From assembly GCA_004556745.1 (NCBI GenBank), contig SFFY01000078.1, positions 1 to 5,740 on the forward strand: a stretch of DNA of 5,740 bases, written 5' to 3'. A program made the position numbers and the translations under genes. The notes under the pieces were generated by a model. That model worked only from the letters and a program-made list of their open reading frames with translations. It did not search any database and was not told the DNA's origin. Of this stretch, positions 5,533 through 5,740 are shown in pieces (position 1 is the stretch's first letter; every line of letters begins with the position of its first letter). This stretch comes from Bacteroidales bacterium. Its GTDB lineage: Bacteria; Bacteroidota; Bacteroidia; Bacteroidales; Bacteroidaceae.

Positions 5533-5625
5533 CCCAGCACACCCGTCACAAAGTCATTTATCTGTCTGTATTCAAGTGGCTTACGTGTGTATGGTTGAGG
5601 AGCCAAACCCGTCACAACCCAGCAC
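5533..5625. repeat. Two repeat words in swapped order
   Basis: CCCAGCAC followed by ACCCGTCACAA (5533-5551) recurs as ACCCGTCACAA followed by CCCAGCAC (5607-5625), the same two words in reverse order. The second CCCAGCAC begins the terminator stem at 5618, so the first copy could compete for the same 3' arm. The stretch between them (5552-5606) has no recognisable gene. Confidence 0.65.
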
Positions 5626-5646
5626 AAAATGCTGGGCTGTTTTTTT
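5618..5646 (+). terminator. Intrinsic (Rho-independent) terminator
   Basis: A perfect 7-bp stem, CCCAGCA (5618-5624) with TGCTGGG (5630-5636), closes a 5-nt loop CAAAA and is followed by CTG and seven T (5640-5646). This is a classical plus-strand terminator. It is 267 bp after the Fur-family stop, so it ends either a long 3' untranslated region or an unannotated small transcript starting in 5480-5617. Confidence 0.8.
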
Positions 5647-5660
5647 GTCTATAATACCCG

Positions 5661-5691
5661 TCCGCCAAGAACTCTGAGGCGGATATTTTTT
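5661..5691 (+). terminator. Second hairpin with T-run, weaker terminator candidate
   Basis: TCCGCC (5661-5666) pairs with GGCGGA (5678-5683) around an 11-nt loop, and TATTTTTT follows (T-run 5686-5691). It could back up the terminator just upstream. The T-run is also the first unit of the 21-bp periodic array, so the terminator reading is not secure. Confidence 0.45.
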
Positions 5692-5740
5692 GCTATCCCC
5701 GAGCTATTTTTTCCTAAGTCCGTGATATTTTTCACTATCT
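5684..5740. repeat. 21-bp-period T-tract array, continues past the window
   Basis: TATTTTT begins at 5684, 5705 and 5726, exactly 21 bp apart. Units 1 and 2 share TATTTTTT, then CTA at positions 10-12 and CCG at 16-18; unit 3, cut by the window end, shares TATTTTT and CTATC with unit 1. Between T-tracts the sequence has diverged. A spacing of 21 bp is two helical turns, so the T-tracts lie on one face of the helix and should bend the DNA. No gene is visible here. Confidence 0.6.

Noticed and set aside
5441..5677. A 78-codon plus-strand frame beginning at TTG
   Set aside because: It runs across the palindromic element and straight through the intrinsic terminator, and has no family resemblance.
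5722..5735. GTGA...TCAC small hairpin at the window end
   Set aside because: Only 4 bp of stem; better explained as part of the 21-bp periodic array.

Overview
The window looks like chromosomal DNA from a Bacteroidales bacterium, probably Prevotella- or Bacteroides-like. The evidence is a Bacteroidota-type carboxy(nor)spermidine synthase, a GxxExxY protein, gene starts with A/T-rich leaders and mostly no usable Shine-Dalgarno sequence, and TAnnTTTG-like -7 elements. No rRNA, tRNA or CRISPR array was found.

Layout. (1) 1-140: 3' end of a GxxExxY (PD-(D/E)XK-related) gene. (2) 141-443: a gene-free stretch filled by a very long nested inverted repeat built from CACGAAT units around a REP/BIME-like core. 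(3) 444-2486: two plus-strand housekeeping genes 33 bp apart, a coiled-coil/C4 zinc-ribbon protein and carboxy(nor)spermidine synthase (polyamine biosynthesis). (4) 2487-2808: gene-free, with a strong 28-bp-arm hairpin between convergent transcription units. (5) 2732-4225, minus strand: a block of lower GC holding a 5'-truncated DUF2075/Schlafen-group-3-like helicase, a MutT-like Nudix hydrolase and an IS3-family orfA remnant, chained by two ATGA overlaps. (6) 4173-4796, minus: a GC-rich AlkD-like (HEAT-repeat) DNA alkylation repair gene whose 3' end is spliced against the helicase remnant. (7) 4797-4904: a divergent control region with a 15-bp-arm palindrome and an 8-bp tandem repeat. (8) 4905-5351: a Fur-family zinc-binding regulator. 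(9) 5352-5740: gene-free, with a second BIME-like element, an intrinsic terminator, a second weaker terminator and a 21-bp-period T-tract array that runs off the window.

How it fits together. The polyamine enzyme and zinc-ribbon gene probably form a constitutive operon. The Fur-family gene and the AlkD-like gene diverge from one shared control region. The helicase-Nudix-IS block looks like the scar of an acquired accessory or defence-like module, partly deleted when it was joined to the AlkD-like gene. The most unusual content is structural: two independent paired-palindrome elements, one beside a GxxExxY nuclease-fold gene, and the phased T-tract array. I found no complete new system. The GxxExxY/palindrome association and the helicase-Nudix remnant are the best leads.
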